From: an uncultured Clostridia bacterium
GTDB taxonomy: Bacteria; Bacillota; Clostridia; HGM11514
DNA length: 5,015 nucleotides
Reading direction: 5' to 3'
Assembly (NCBI GenBank): GCA_902478725.1
Contig: CABSMD010000197.1
Location: 1 to 5,015, forward strand
The position numbers and the translations under genes are program-made. Below, piece by piece: positions 1 through 5,015 of the stretch. A model generated the notes under the pieces. It did not search any database and was not told the origin of the DNA. It saw only the letters and a list, made by a program, of their open reading frames with translations. Numbering within the stretch: position 1 is the first letter of the stretch; the number at the start of each line of letters is the position of its first letter.

Positions 1-296
1 TGTAATATCTGACGGCAGTTTCCGCATGGCGGTATGATTTCTTCGCCATCTTTTCCGCGAACCGCAACGATTGTTTCAAAATCTCTTTCTCCATGTGTAA
101 TAGCAGTTCCTATCGCAACTTGCTCTGCACAGGCCCCATGCAAAGAGTAAACATTTACACCAATGTATATTTTTCCGCTTTTACATCGGATTGCTGCTCC
201 TACCGTATGATTATAGTTTTCTTCATCATAGTTTAAATGTATTGCTTTTTGCGCCTCTACTATGAGTTCATAATCTTTGCCTGTTAATTCACGCAT
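1..296 (-). CDS. Cytidine deaminase superfamily protein, blasticidin-S-deaminase-like (partial, C-terminus beyond window)
   Basis: Reading from the ATG at 296 gives 98 open codons that run off the left edge. The sequence shows a zinc-dependent deaminase core: GVNVYSLHGACAEQ at about residues 46-59 and PPCGNCRQIL at about 89-98. The zinc ligands would be Cys56, Cys91 and Cys94, and the proton-shuttling glutamate Glu58. This spacing and the GVNVY...CAE context match blasticidin-S deaminase (known ligands C54, C88, C91 and E56) better than housekeeping cytidine deaminase, which normally carries a YxPYSxFxVGAAL segment. Here only the shorter HTVGAAIRCKSGKIYIG is present. The family hydrolyses the amino group of cytosine-containing compounds in the cytosol; the substrate of this copy is unknown, and a nucleoside role is as possible as antibiotic detoxification. 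A Shine-Dalgarno AGGGAGT (302-308) lies 5 nt before the ATG and supports the start. Codons are visibly more A/T-ending than in the genes to its right, which may mean transfer from another source. The last 30 or so residues are missing. Confidence 0.85.
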   Translation of the reverse strand, partial: MRELTGKDYELIVEAQKAIHLNYDEENYNHTVGAAIRCKSGKIYIGVNVYSLHGACAEQVAIGTAITHGERDFETIVAVRGKDGEEIIPPCGNCRQIL

Positions 297-340
297 TTTG
301 TACTCCCTGAATTTTAATTTATAATTTCTTTCCAGTTCCA

Positions 341-365
341 GCTTCTTGACTTTCCGTCAAGAAGC
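341..365. repeat. Perfect 10-bp inverted repeat with 5-nt loop
   Basis: GCTTCTTGAC (341-350) and GTCAAGAAGC (356-365) are exact reverse complements separated by TTTCC. It lies 45 bp before the deaminase start and 54 bp after the glycosylase stop. Neither side carries a T-run, so it is not a standard rho-independent terminator. It may be a protein-binding operator, an mRNA hairpin in the deaminase leader, or a processing or pausing site between the two genes. Confidence 0.7.
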
Positions 366-411
366 ATCCCTCACTTTCAGCTCGGTCGGGTCCGATTTAT
401 CGACATTTTGA

Positions 412-448
412 TATATCTATTATAGATATACAAGTATGGCCCTGTAAG
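412..448 (-). promoter_or_regulatory. Candidate promoter for the deaminase, overlapped by an 8-bp palindrome
   Basis: On the minus strand a perfect TATAAT (424-419) is preceded by a poor -35 candidate, CTTACA at 448-443 with 18-bp spacing (4 of 6 matches to TTGACA). The -10 box lies in a perfect inverted repeat, TATATCTA (412-419), TTA, TAGATATA (423-430). The repeat loop (420-422) is also the TAA stop of the glycosylase gene. If used, transcription would start near 412 and give a leader of about 115 nt containing the 341-365 hairpin. Palindrome symmetry over a -10 box is typical of repressor operators, but the weak -35 keeps this tentative. The repeat could also be a 3'-end hairpin of the glycosylase mRNA, although it lacks a U-tail. 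Confidence 0.35.
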
Positions 449-1019
449 CCTCCACAAGGCTCGAAAATGAGTAGTGGCGGCAGTTGGCGGGGCTTGTAGA
501 GGGCAGGTAGACGGCTTCCCGTCCCGTTTTTTCGCTACATAGCCGGTTGAATAGCTTGGTCGCCGTAGCGCCGGTGGTAAAGACGGCTCGTATATCCGCA
601 GCCTCAAAAATAGGGGTAAAATCGTTTGCGACCGGCTCGCGGATGCTCGCGTCGTCCGCGCCGGCAATTTGACAGGAGTGCAGCACGTCCCACAGCGCGA
701 TACGATTGCTGTGCAAAAAGCGGATCCGTTCCTCCCGCGTGGCGGGGGGTGTACTGGAGAACAACTCTCCCATCACCGGCCAAAACCGGTTCTGCGGATG
801 GGAGTAGTAAAAACCGTATTCCCGCGACTTTGGCGACGGCATCGTCCCCAGGATCAAAATCCGTGCGTTGCAGTCGTAGACCGGCTCCAGCGTATGGATC
901 ACTGGATGGCCCGGCCTTGCCTGGCGCGTCGTCTGATTCTTCTTTTCTTTTTCCTCCGGCACCCGGCCGGCTTTGCCCGTCGTGTTGCCGGTATACCCAT
1001 TAGTTTTCCCGGTAATCAT
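420..1019 (-). CDS. DNA-deoxyinosine (hypoxanthine-DNA) glycosylase, uracil-DNA glycosylase superfamily
   Basis: This 199-residue protein is predicted to excise deaminated bases, chiefly hypoxanthine, from DNA as the first step of base-excision repair. The sequence shows the two active-site segments of the mismatch/uracil glycosylase fold: ILILGTMPSPKSRE at about residues 54-67, followed by FYYSHPQNRFW (70-80), and LPSTSPAN (172-179) near the C-terminus. The GTMPSPKS form and the PQNRFW block are typical of the deoxyinosine glycosylase (family 6) branch; from memory, an Asn in that block (Asn77 here) is catalytically important. The ATG at 1019 is chosen because it overlaps the ligase stop by only 20 bp, which allows translational coupling. 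No strong ribosome site precedes it, and an upstream TTG at 1061 would overlap the ligase gene further. Residues 1-38 are a polar, Gly/Thr- then Lys/Glu-rich extension that the family usually lacks. GTG codons at 962 and 902 are alternative starts, but neither has a good ribosome site. The gene likely shares the ior-paaK transcript. Confidence 0.85.
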   Translation of the reverse strand: MITGKTNGYTGNTTGKAGRVPEEKEKKNQTTRQARPGHPVIHTLEPVYDCNARILILGTMPSPKSREYGFYYSHPQNRFWPVMGELFSSTPPATREERIRFLHSNRIALWDVLHSCQIAGADDASIREPVANDFTPIFEAADIRAVFTTGATATKLFNRLCSEKTGREAVYLPSTSPANCRHYSFSSLVEAYRAILVYL

Positions 1020-2235
1020 AGATTCGCACCGTCTTTTTCTCGCTTCTGGGCAGGCCGCCAAGTTCCACCAAGTCGATCCGCACCGAGATGCCGATCCGGT
1101 TTTTAAACTGCCGGGAGAGCTCCTCCTCCAGTTTTGCGCAATCGCATCCTGGACAGCATTCCGCCTTTAAGGTAACGCGGTCCTTGCCGTTTACATGCTC
1201 GATGTGCATCTGGTATTCCGAGCTTGCGCCCTCGATACCCGACAGCAGCGTGTCGATCTGGCTGGGATAGATGTTGACCCCCTTGACCTTTACCATGTCG
1301 TCGGTGCGCCCCAAAATGCGGTCGATCATCGGGTAATCCGCCCCGCAGGAGCATTTGTGCGGAATCTTGCGGGTCAGGTCATGCGTCCGGTAGCGCACCA
1401 GCGGCGCGGCTTCCTTTTTAAGTGTCGTGATGACCAGCTCGCCCCACTCGCCGTCGGGAAGCACCTCCCCGGTCTGGCTGTCGATGATTTCAAAATAGAG
1501 GTAATCGTCCCAGTAATGCATCCCCTCGTGGCAGGGGCAGTCGATCGCGATGCCCGGGCCATAGACCTCGGTCAGCCCGTAGATGTCAAACAGTTCGATA
1601 CTGAGCTCGTCGCGGATCCGCGCGCGCATCCCGTCGCCCCAGCGTTCCGAGCCGATGATCCCCTTTTTGAGCGAGATTTTATCCGCCAGACCGCGTTTTT
1701 GCACCTCTTCCGCCAACAGCAGGGCGTAGGAGGAGGTCGAACCAAGCACCGTCGTATGTAAATCCTGCATCATCTGGAGCTGTTTTTCGGTGTTACCCGG
1801 GCCCATTGGGATCGCCAGCGCCCCCAACAGCTCCGCACCGGCCTGAAAACCGATGCCGGCTGTCCACAGGCCGTAGCCCGGCGTGATCTGGATCACATCG
1901 TCCGCCGTCACCCCTGCCGTTTCATAGCAGCGCGCGAACTGGACCGCCCAGTCCTCCACGTCCCGCTTGGTGTACGGCATGATAACCGGGCTTCCGGTCG
2001 TGCCGGAGGAAGAGTGTACCCGTACCACCTCATGCTGCGGGACGGACAAAAGCCCAAGCGGGTACGCCAGCCGCAGCTCCGCCTTGTCCGAAAAGGGCAG
2101 GCGTTCAAACTCTTCCATCGAGCTTACAGGGGCGTAGGTCTTAAACTTCTCCCGGTAGAACGGGCTGTTCTTTTTGGTGTATTCATAGGTTTTTTGCAGC
2201 TTTGCGAGCATATTCGCACCCCATTTCCAATGCAT
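1000..2235 (-). CDS. paaK: Phenylacetate-CoA ligase family enzyme (AMP-forming, aryl-acid)
   Basis: This 411-residue cytosolic enzyme should activate an arylacetate (phenylacetate, indoleacetate or similar) with ATP and CoA to the arylacetyl-CoA, AMP and pyrophosphate. Visible adenylate-forming motifs are the P-loop HSSSGTTGSPV (74-84), the A5-like DIYGLTEVYGPG (217-228), LVRYRTHDLT (279-288), the hinge region DRILGRTDDMVKVKGVNIYPSQ (305-326) and a C-terminal LPRSEKKTVRI carrying the expected lysine. NSPFYREKF (23-31) is the usual N-terminal family block. Pairs C233/C235 and C295/C297 look like a structural metal site; an extra ECCPGCDC stretch (359-366) is unusual. The start is uncertain. 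The ATG at 2235 gives an MHW beginning like many relatives but overlaps iorB by 53 bp. The ATG at 2211, preceded by GGGGTG, overlaps by 29 bp. Both are somewhat shorter at the N-terminus than the usual 430 or so residues. The overlap with iorB points to one operon using the same arylacetyl-CoA. The exact aryl substrate is inferred from context only. Confidence 0.92.
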   Translation of the reverse strand: MHWKWGANMLAKLQKTYEYTKKNSPFYREKFKTYAPVSSMEEFERLPFSDKAELRLAYPLGLLSVPQHEVVRVHSSSGTTGSPVIMPYTKRDVEDWAVQFARCYETAGVTADDVIQITPGYGLWTAGIGFQAGAELLGALAIPMGPGNTEKQLQMMQDLHTTVLGSTSSYALLLAEEVQKRGLADKISLKKGIIGSERWGDGMRARIRDELSIELFDIYGLTEVYGPGIAIDCPCHEGMHYWDDYLYFEIIDSQTGEVLPDGEWGELVITTLKKEAAPLVRYRTHDLTRKIPHKCSCGADYPMIDRILGRTDDMVKVKGVNIYPSQIDTLLSGIEGASSEYQMHIEHVNGKDRVTLKAECCPGCDCAKLEEELSRQFKNRIGISVRIDLVELGGLPRSEKKTVRIYDYREN

Positions 2236-2773
2236 TGAAATTCAGTTCCCAAAACGCCTCGCGTACCGACTGGCGGATCGCCTCGCGTATATCGTCTTTT
2301 GTAAACGGCAGCAATCCCGCGCCCAATGCCGCTCCCAGCAGCACCACGTTGACCGACTTCACGCTGCCGGCCTGCTGCGCCAGGCCGTAACCGTCGATCA
2401 TCAGAGCGCCGTCCATATAGGGCGCCATCTTTTCCTCGTCGTATACCGCGCCGCCGGAGGTCACAGTGGTCGGGTAAACCCGTTGGGTGTTCACCAGCAT
2501 CCTGCCGTCCGGCTTTAAACGGTTACAATTACGCGCCGCCTCGGCGTATTCGAACGAAATCAGCAAATCCGCGCTGCCAAGCGGGATGTAGGGACTTACC
2601 TCCCTGCTGTCGATGCGCACGTGACTGACCACGCTTCCGCCCCGCTGCGCCATACCGATCGTTTCGCCGGTGCGGACGAACCGACCGGCCACCATTGCGG
2701 CGTTTGCCAGCAAGCGGGAGGCCAGAATGGTTCCCTGTCCCCCGACCCCTGCGATTAAAATATCATATCCCAT
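2183..2773 (-). CDS. iorB: Indolepyruvate ferredoxin oxidoreductase, beta subunit
   Basis: The 196-residue product matches the gamma-type domain of 2-oxoacid:ferredoxin oxidoreductases, the partner of IorA in the cytosolic enzyme that turns an arylpyruvate plus CoA and oxidised ferredoxin into arylacetyl-CoA, CO2 and reduced ferredoxin. Features seen are a glycine-rich GVGGQGTILASRLLA at residues 9-23, the family block GETIGMAQRGGSVVSHVRI (36-54), and a later SVNVVLLGAALGAGLLPF segment. Length is normal for a stand-alone IorB of about 190-200 residues. A strong GGAGG (2785-2789) lies 11 nt before the ATG and fixes the start. The gene follows iorA after a 56-bp spacer (2774-2829) that holds this ribosome site and no convincing promoter, and its 3' end overlaps the ligase gene. 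The order iorA-iorB-ligase strongly supports the assignment. Confidence 0.95.
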   Translation of the reverse strand: MGYDILIAGVGGQGTILASRLLANAAMVAGRFVRTGETIGMAQRGGSVVSHVRIDSREVSPYIPLGSADLLISFEYAEAARNCNRLKPDGRMLVNTQRVYPTTVTSGGAVYDEEKMAPYMDGALMIDGYGLAQQAGSVKSVNVVLLGAALGAGLLPFTKDDIREAIRQSVREAFWELNFNALEMGCEYARKAAKNL

Positions 2774-2829
2774 ACTCTCTCATTCCTCCAGATTTTACAG
2801 AAATCATATTGTTTTCAAACAGAACCTTT

Positions 2830-4722
2830 TTAAATCGGATCGTTGGGCTGGCGGATTGCTCCAAACGGACAGACCGAACGGCACAGGCCGCAACCCGTGC
2901 ACAGCGATGGTTCGATCACTGCCCTGCCTGTTTCGTCAAAGCAGATGGCGGGGCACCCGATCTCACGGGCGCATTTGCCGCACTTTTTGCAGGTGTCGTC
3001 CACCGTACAGGGGCTCGTATCACGCAGCAGCGCGATACACGGGGCCTCAAAGATGACCACGCTCACGCCCTCGTGTGCAGCGGCCCGGCGAACCACCTCA
3101 ATTGCCGTTTTCTGCTCGAACGGATTTGCCTTTTCCACAAAGCCGACGCCAAGCCCCTTTAGAACGGTCGCAATATCGATCTTTTCAGAAATGCCGCGCA
3201 TCATCGTTTTTCCAATGCCGGGGTGCGGCTGGTGTCCGGTCATGGCGGTGGTTGCGTTGTCCAACACAATCAATGTAATATCGGTATCGTTGTACAGCGC
3301 GTTGATCACGCCCGGTATTCCCGTGTGGAAGAAGGTGGAATCCCCGATGAAGCCAAAATGCTTGACGTCCGGCTCCGCGCGCTGCAAGCCCTGCGGAATG
3401 GTGGCCGACGCACCCATGCATAAGCAGGTATCGCACATGTCAAGCGGCATCGCGTTTCCTAATGTGTAACAGCCGATATCCCCGCTGAATACCGCTTTTT
3501 CCCCCTTCATCGCCTGCTTGACCGCATAGAACGACGCACGGTGCGGACATCCGGCGCACAGTACCGGCGGGCGAACCGGCAAATCGGCGGGAGCCTCCCT
3601 GTAATCCTGCGCAAGCTGTATCCCTGTAAAAGCGACCACCGCGTTTTTCACGATCTCAAAACTGTATTCCGAAACCTTTGGCAGGTGCCCGGTTTTCTTT
3701 CCCAAGATTGCCGGATGGATGTTTTGGCGGTAGGCAATCTCAATCAGCCCTTCCTCCAATACCGGGTCCAGTTCCTCTAGCACCAGAACCTCGTCCAGCT
3801 CGTCGAGAAACCCGGCTATCAATTTATCCGGCAGTGGGAACGGTGTCGCAATTTTTAAAAACCTGACCGGGAGCTGATAGCGTTCCATCACCTCGCCCAT
3901 GTAGGCGGCGGCGATACCGGAAGCGATCACCCCCCGTTTTGACTTCCCTTTGCCGTTGCCGGTCTCTACGGCGCCGTTTGCACCGTATTCGCGCAGCTCA
4001 TTGAACCTGTACCCCGAAAAATCACCTGCGATCTGCGCCTGCTGCTCTTCAATCTCAGCGTGGCGCTTTCGCGTCAGGGCGGGAAAGATCACAAACCTGG
4101 AACTTTTCACAAAGCCTTCGGTTTCGCAGGCCCGCCGTTCTTCTGCCACCTCTCGGGATTTGCTAACGCAAACCCTGTCGGTGGAGATTTTGCTTCGCAA
4201 AACTCCTGCCTCAACCGACGCGCAGCTGTGGCAGATGCGGGTGGTCGGGCGTAAAAATACCGGGATCCCGTATTTCTCGGAGTAATCGAACGCATCCTGA
4301 ACCATTTGGTATGCTTCCTCCGGTGAGGAGGGGTCAAAAACCGGGATGTTTGCGTATTTGCCAAAATGGCGGGTATCCTGCTCGGTTTGGGAGGAAAGCG
4401 GGCCGGGATCGTCCGCCACCAGCACAACCATCCCTCCCTTGATACCCACATAAACCAACGACATCAGCGGGTCGGAGGCGACGTTTAAGCCAACCTGTTT
4501 CATCGTTACCATGCTGCGTGCCCCGGCATAAGCCGCGCCTGCGGCCACCTCCAGGGCGGCCTTTTCGTTGACCGACCATTCCACATAAATACTGCCGTCG
4601 TTACGTTTGGCGACCGTCTCGAGCACCTCGGTGGACGGCGTGCCGGGATACCCCGTCACCACAGAAACGCCGGCGGCGATCGCGCCTTCGGCGATTGCTT
4701 CGTTACCCATCAGCATCTTCAT
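2830..4722 (-). CDS. iorA: Indolepyruvate ferredoxin oxidoreductase, alpha subunit (TPP and two [4Fe-4S])
   Basis: The 630-residue catalytic subunit decarboxylates indolepyruvate, phenylpyruvate or hydroxyphenylpyruvate oxidatively. The N-terminal pyrimidine-binding domain has MGNEAIAEGAIAAGV (5-19), GYPGTPSTE (24-32) and SVNEKAA (50-56), whose Glu53 fits the TPP-activating glutamate. DDPGPLSSQTEQDTR (104-118) is a hallmark of this family. The TPP pyrophosphate domain shows LCAGCPHR (388-395), GDIGCYTLG (414-422) and a GDS...N signature (460-462 to Asn489). The C-terminal ferredoxin domain has two cysteine sets: C578, C581, C584, C590 (CxxCxxCx5CP) and C608, C611, C614, C618 (classic CxxCxxCxxxCP). 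Length is full for the family of about 600-640. A GGAG at 4733-4736 stands 10 nt before the ATG. Met3 and Met5 are possible but less likely starts. It is the first gene of the ior-paaK operon, behind a consensus promoter. Such enzymes are oxygen-sensitive, which points to an anaerobe. The direction in vivo (catabolic or reductive carboxylation) cannot be read from the sequence. Confidence 0.97.
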   Translation of the reverse strand: MKMLMGNEAIAEGAIAAGVSVVTGYPGTPSTEVLETVAKRNDGSIYVEWSVNEKAALEVAAGAAYAGARSMVTMKQVGLNVASDPLMSLVYVGIKGGMVVLVADDPGPLSSQTEQDTRHFGKYANIPVFDPSSPEEAYQMVQDAFDYSEKYGIPVFLRPTTRICHSCASVEAGVLRSKISTDRVCVSKSREVAEERRACETEGFVKSSRFVIFPALTRKRHAEIEEQQAQIAGDFSGYRFNELREYGANGAVETGNGKGKSKRGVIASGIAAAYMGEVMERYQLPVRFLKIATPFPLPDKLIAGFLDELDEVLVLEELDPVLEEGLIEIAYRQNIHPAILGKKTGHLPKVSEYSFEIVKNAVVAFTGIQLAQDYREAPADLPVRPPVLCAGCPHRASFYAVKQAMKGEKAVFSGDIGCYTLGNAMPLDMCDTCLCMGASATIPQGLQRAEPDVKHFGFIGDSTFFHTGIPGVINALYNDTDITLIVLDNATTAMTGHQPHPGIGKTMMRGISEKIDIATVLKGLGVGFVEKANPFEQKTAIEVVRRAAAHEGVSVVIFEAPCIALLRDTSPCTVDDTCKKCGKCAREIGCPAICFDETGRAVIEPSLCTGCGLCRSVCPFGAIRQPNDPI

Positions 4723-4744
4723 TGTAATTGCGCTCCTTTTTTCT

Positions 4745-4786
4745 CAAAATACAAAAATACCCCTGACCTTAAAATATGGGCAGAGG
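4745..4786 (-). promoter_or_regulatory. Attenuator-like hairpin in the iorA leader
   Basis: In the presumed 5' leader, CCTCTGCCC (4786-4778) can pair with GGTCAGGGG (4768-4760) around a 9-nt loop. This is nine positions with one mismatch and one G-U pair. It is followed at once by the U-rich run TATTTTTGTATTTT (4759-4746). The layout is that of an intrinsic terminator about 60 nt after the expected transcription start and before the ribosome site, so it could act as a regulated attenuator. No known riboswitch or T-box core is recognisable. The stem is short and imperfect, so the call is tentative. Confidence 0.35.
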
Positions 4787-4850
4787 AAACCTATTATCTT
4801 TTTTAACCTCCACTCGTCTCGTCTGACTATTCTTCTCTCATCTATTCTTT

Positions 4851-4893
4851 ATTATATCGACTTTTTTCTGTCCTGTCAACGTTTTTTTTAAAA
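4851..4893 (-). promoter_or_regulatory. Perfect-consensus sigma-A promoter of the ior-paaK operon
   Basis: The minus strand carries TTGACA (4879-4874), a 17-bp spacer, and TATAAT (4856-4851), an exact match to the housekeeping consensus. An A8 tract (4889-4882), just upstream of the -35 box, resembles an UP element. The start should fall near 4844, giving a leader of about 120 nt before iorA. Basal strength should be high, so any control probably acts after initiation or through a repressor. Confidence 0.9.
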
Positions 4894-4927
4894 GCACAAG
4901 GGACGGGTTCATTCCCGTCCCTTGTGC
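4890..4927 (-). terminator. Rho-independent terminator of the upstream SLH-type gene
   Basis: A perfect 14-bp stem, GCACAAGGGACGGG (4894-4907) with CCCGTCCCTTGTGC (4914-4927), encloses a 6-nt loop. On the minus strand it is followed by TTTT (4893-4890) and then an A-run. It lies 31 bp after the stop codon at 4959-4961, as expected for a terminator of that gene. The U-tail is short, but the stem is very stable. No T-run follows on the plus strand, so it works in one direction. Confidence 0.85.
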
Positions 4928-4958
4928 CGGTTCTATTTATAGGAAATGAAAGGATTTA

Positions 4959-5015
4959 TCAGAACAAATCAAGGAGACGTTTGAGAACAGAGGTGGCCTC
5001 GGCGCGCGTCGTGTT
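4959..5015 (-). CDS. C-terminal end of a probable S-layer-homology (SLH) domain protein (partial)
   Basis: Only the last 18 codons and the TGA stop are inside the window. They read NTTRAEATSVLKRLLDLF, which fits the conserved end of an SLH repeat (TRAE, then a hydrophobic helix with LxRLL). SLH repeats anchor exported proteins to the cell-wall polymers of bacteria with S-layer-type surfaces, and C-terminal placement is common. The rest of the protein, and so its function, lies outside the window. The frame is supported by the stop codon standing just before a strong terminator. The match covers few residues, so the identification is probable rather than certain. Confidence 0.65.
   Translation of the reverse strand, partial: NTTRAEATSVLKRLLDLF

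Noticed and set aside
1020..1061. TTG start at 1061 for the glycosylase
   Set aside because: It has no good ribosome site and would place 14 residues in another frame of the conserved ligase C-terminus.
626..1106. Overlapping plus-strand open frames opposite the glycosylase gene
   Set aside because: They are Arg/Pro/Ser-rich translations typical of antisense frames, while the minus strand has conserved glycosylase motifs.
1195..1761. 188-codon open frame on the plus strand inside the ligase gene
   Set aside because: It is antisense to a gene with clear ligase motifs, shows no recognisable domain and is explained by the GC-rich codon pattern.
2774..2829. Possible internal promoter and small palindrome (TGTTTTCAAACA, 2810-2821) between iorA and iorB
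   Set aside because: The best boxes are TTGAAA and TAAAAT at only 15-bp spacing, and the start would fall on the ribosome site. The palindrome is short and AT-rich.
2843..3469. 208-codon open frame on the plus strand inside iorA
   Set aside because: It is antisense to the ferredoxin and TPP domains of IorA. Its composition reflects the reverse complement of that gene and no ribosome site or domain is visible.
4723..4850. T-box or known riboswitch in the iorA leader
   Set aside because: The conserved T-box GGTGGNACCGCG core is absent and no motif of a familiar riboswitch class is visible.
4607..4891. 94-codon plus-strand frame over the iorA start and promoter
   Set aside because: It crosses the iorA start, leader and consensus promoter, and its second half is low-complexity translation of AT-rich DNA. 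The hydrophobic stretch comes from the antisense of the iorA start.

Overview
The window reads as a bacterial chromosome fragment from an anaerobic Firmicute, most likely a Clostridia of the Oscillospiraceae/Ruminococcaceae kind. This is an inference. It rests on a two-subunit ferredoxin-dependent 2-oxoacid oxidoreductase (oxygen-sensitive chemistry), a C-terminal scrap that looks like an S-layer-homology (SLH) domain, strong GGAGG-type ribosome sites, a consensus sigma-A promoter and a moderately GC-rich coding style. All genes I can support lie on the minus strand, so the biological order runs from the right edge of the window to the left.

Right edge (about 4890-5015): the last 18 residues of a probable SLH-domain surface protein, followed by a 14-bp stem terminator. 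Only 14 nt beyond that terminator sits a perfect sigma-A promoter (TTGACA, 17 bp, TATAAT, with an A8 tract upstream). It drives a leader of about 120 nt that holds an attenuator-like hairpin. Centre (about 1000-4722): iorA and iorB, the two subunits of indolepyruvate:ferredoxin oxidoreductase, then an overlapping phenylacetate-CoA ligase (paaK-type) gene. Together they interconvert arylpyruvates, arylacetyl-CoAs and free arylacetates. They could work oxidatively (aromatic amino acid breakdown, reduced ferredoxin) or in reverse (salvage of arylacetates into Phe/Tyr/Trp). The sequence does not fix the direction.

Left part (1-1019): a DNA-deoxyinosine (hypoxanthine) glycosylase of the uracil-DNA glycosylase superfamily overlaps the end of paaK and so probably rides on the same transcript. 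A 123-bp spacer with two perfect inverted repeats follows. Last is the 5' part of an AT-richer cytidine-deaminase-superfamily gene resembling blasticidin-S deaminase, cut by the window edge.

There is no gene-free stretch over 300 bases, and I see no tRNA, rRNA, CRISPR array or insertion sequence. I do not see a clearly new biological system. The points most worth a second look are the iorA leader, the coupling of a deamination-repair glycosylase to the ior-paaK operon, and the palindromes in front of the compositionally different deaminase.
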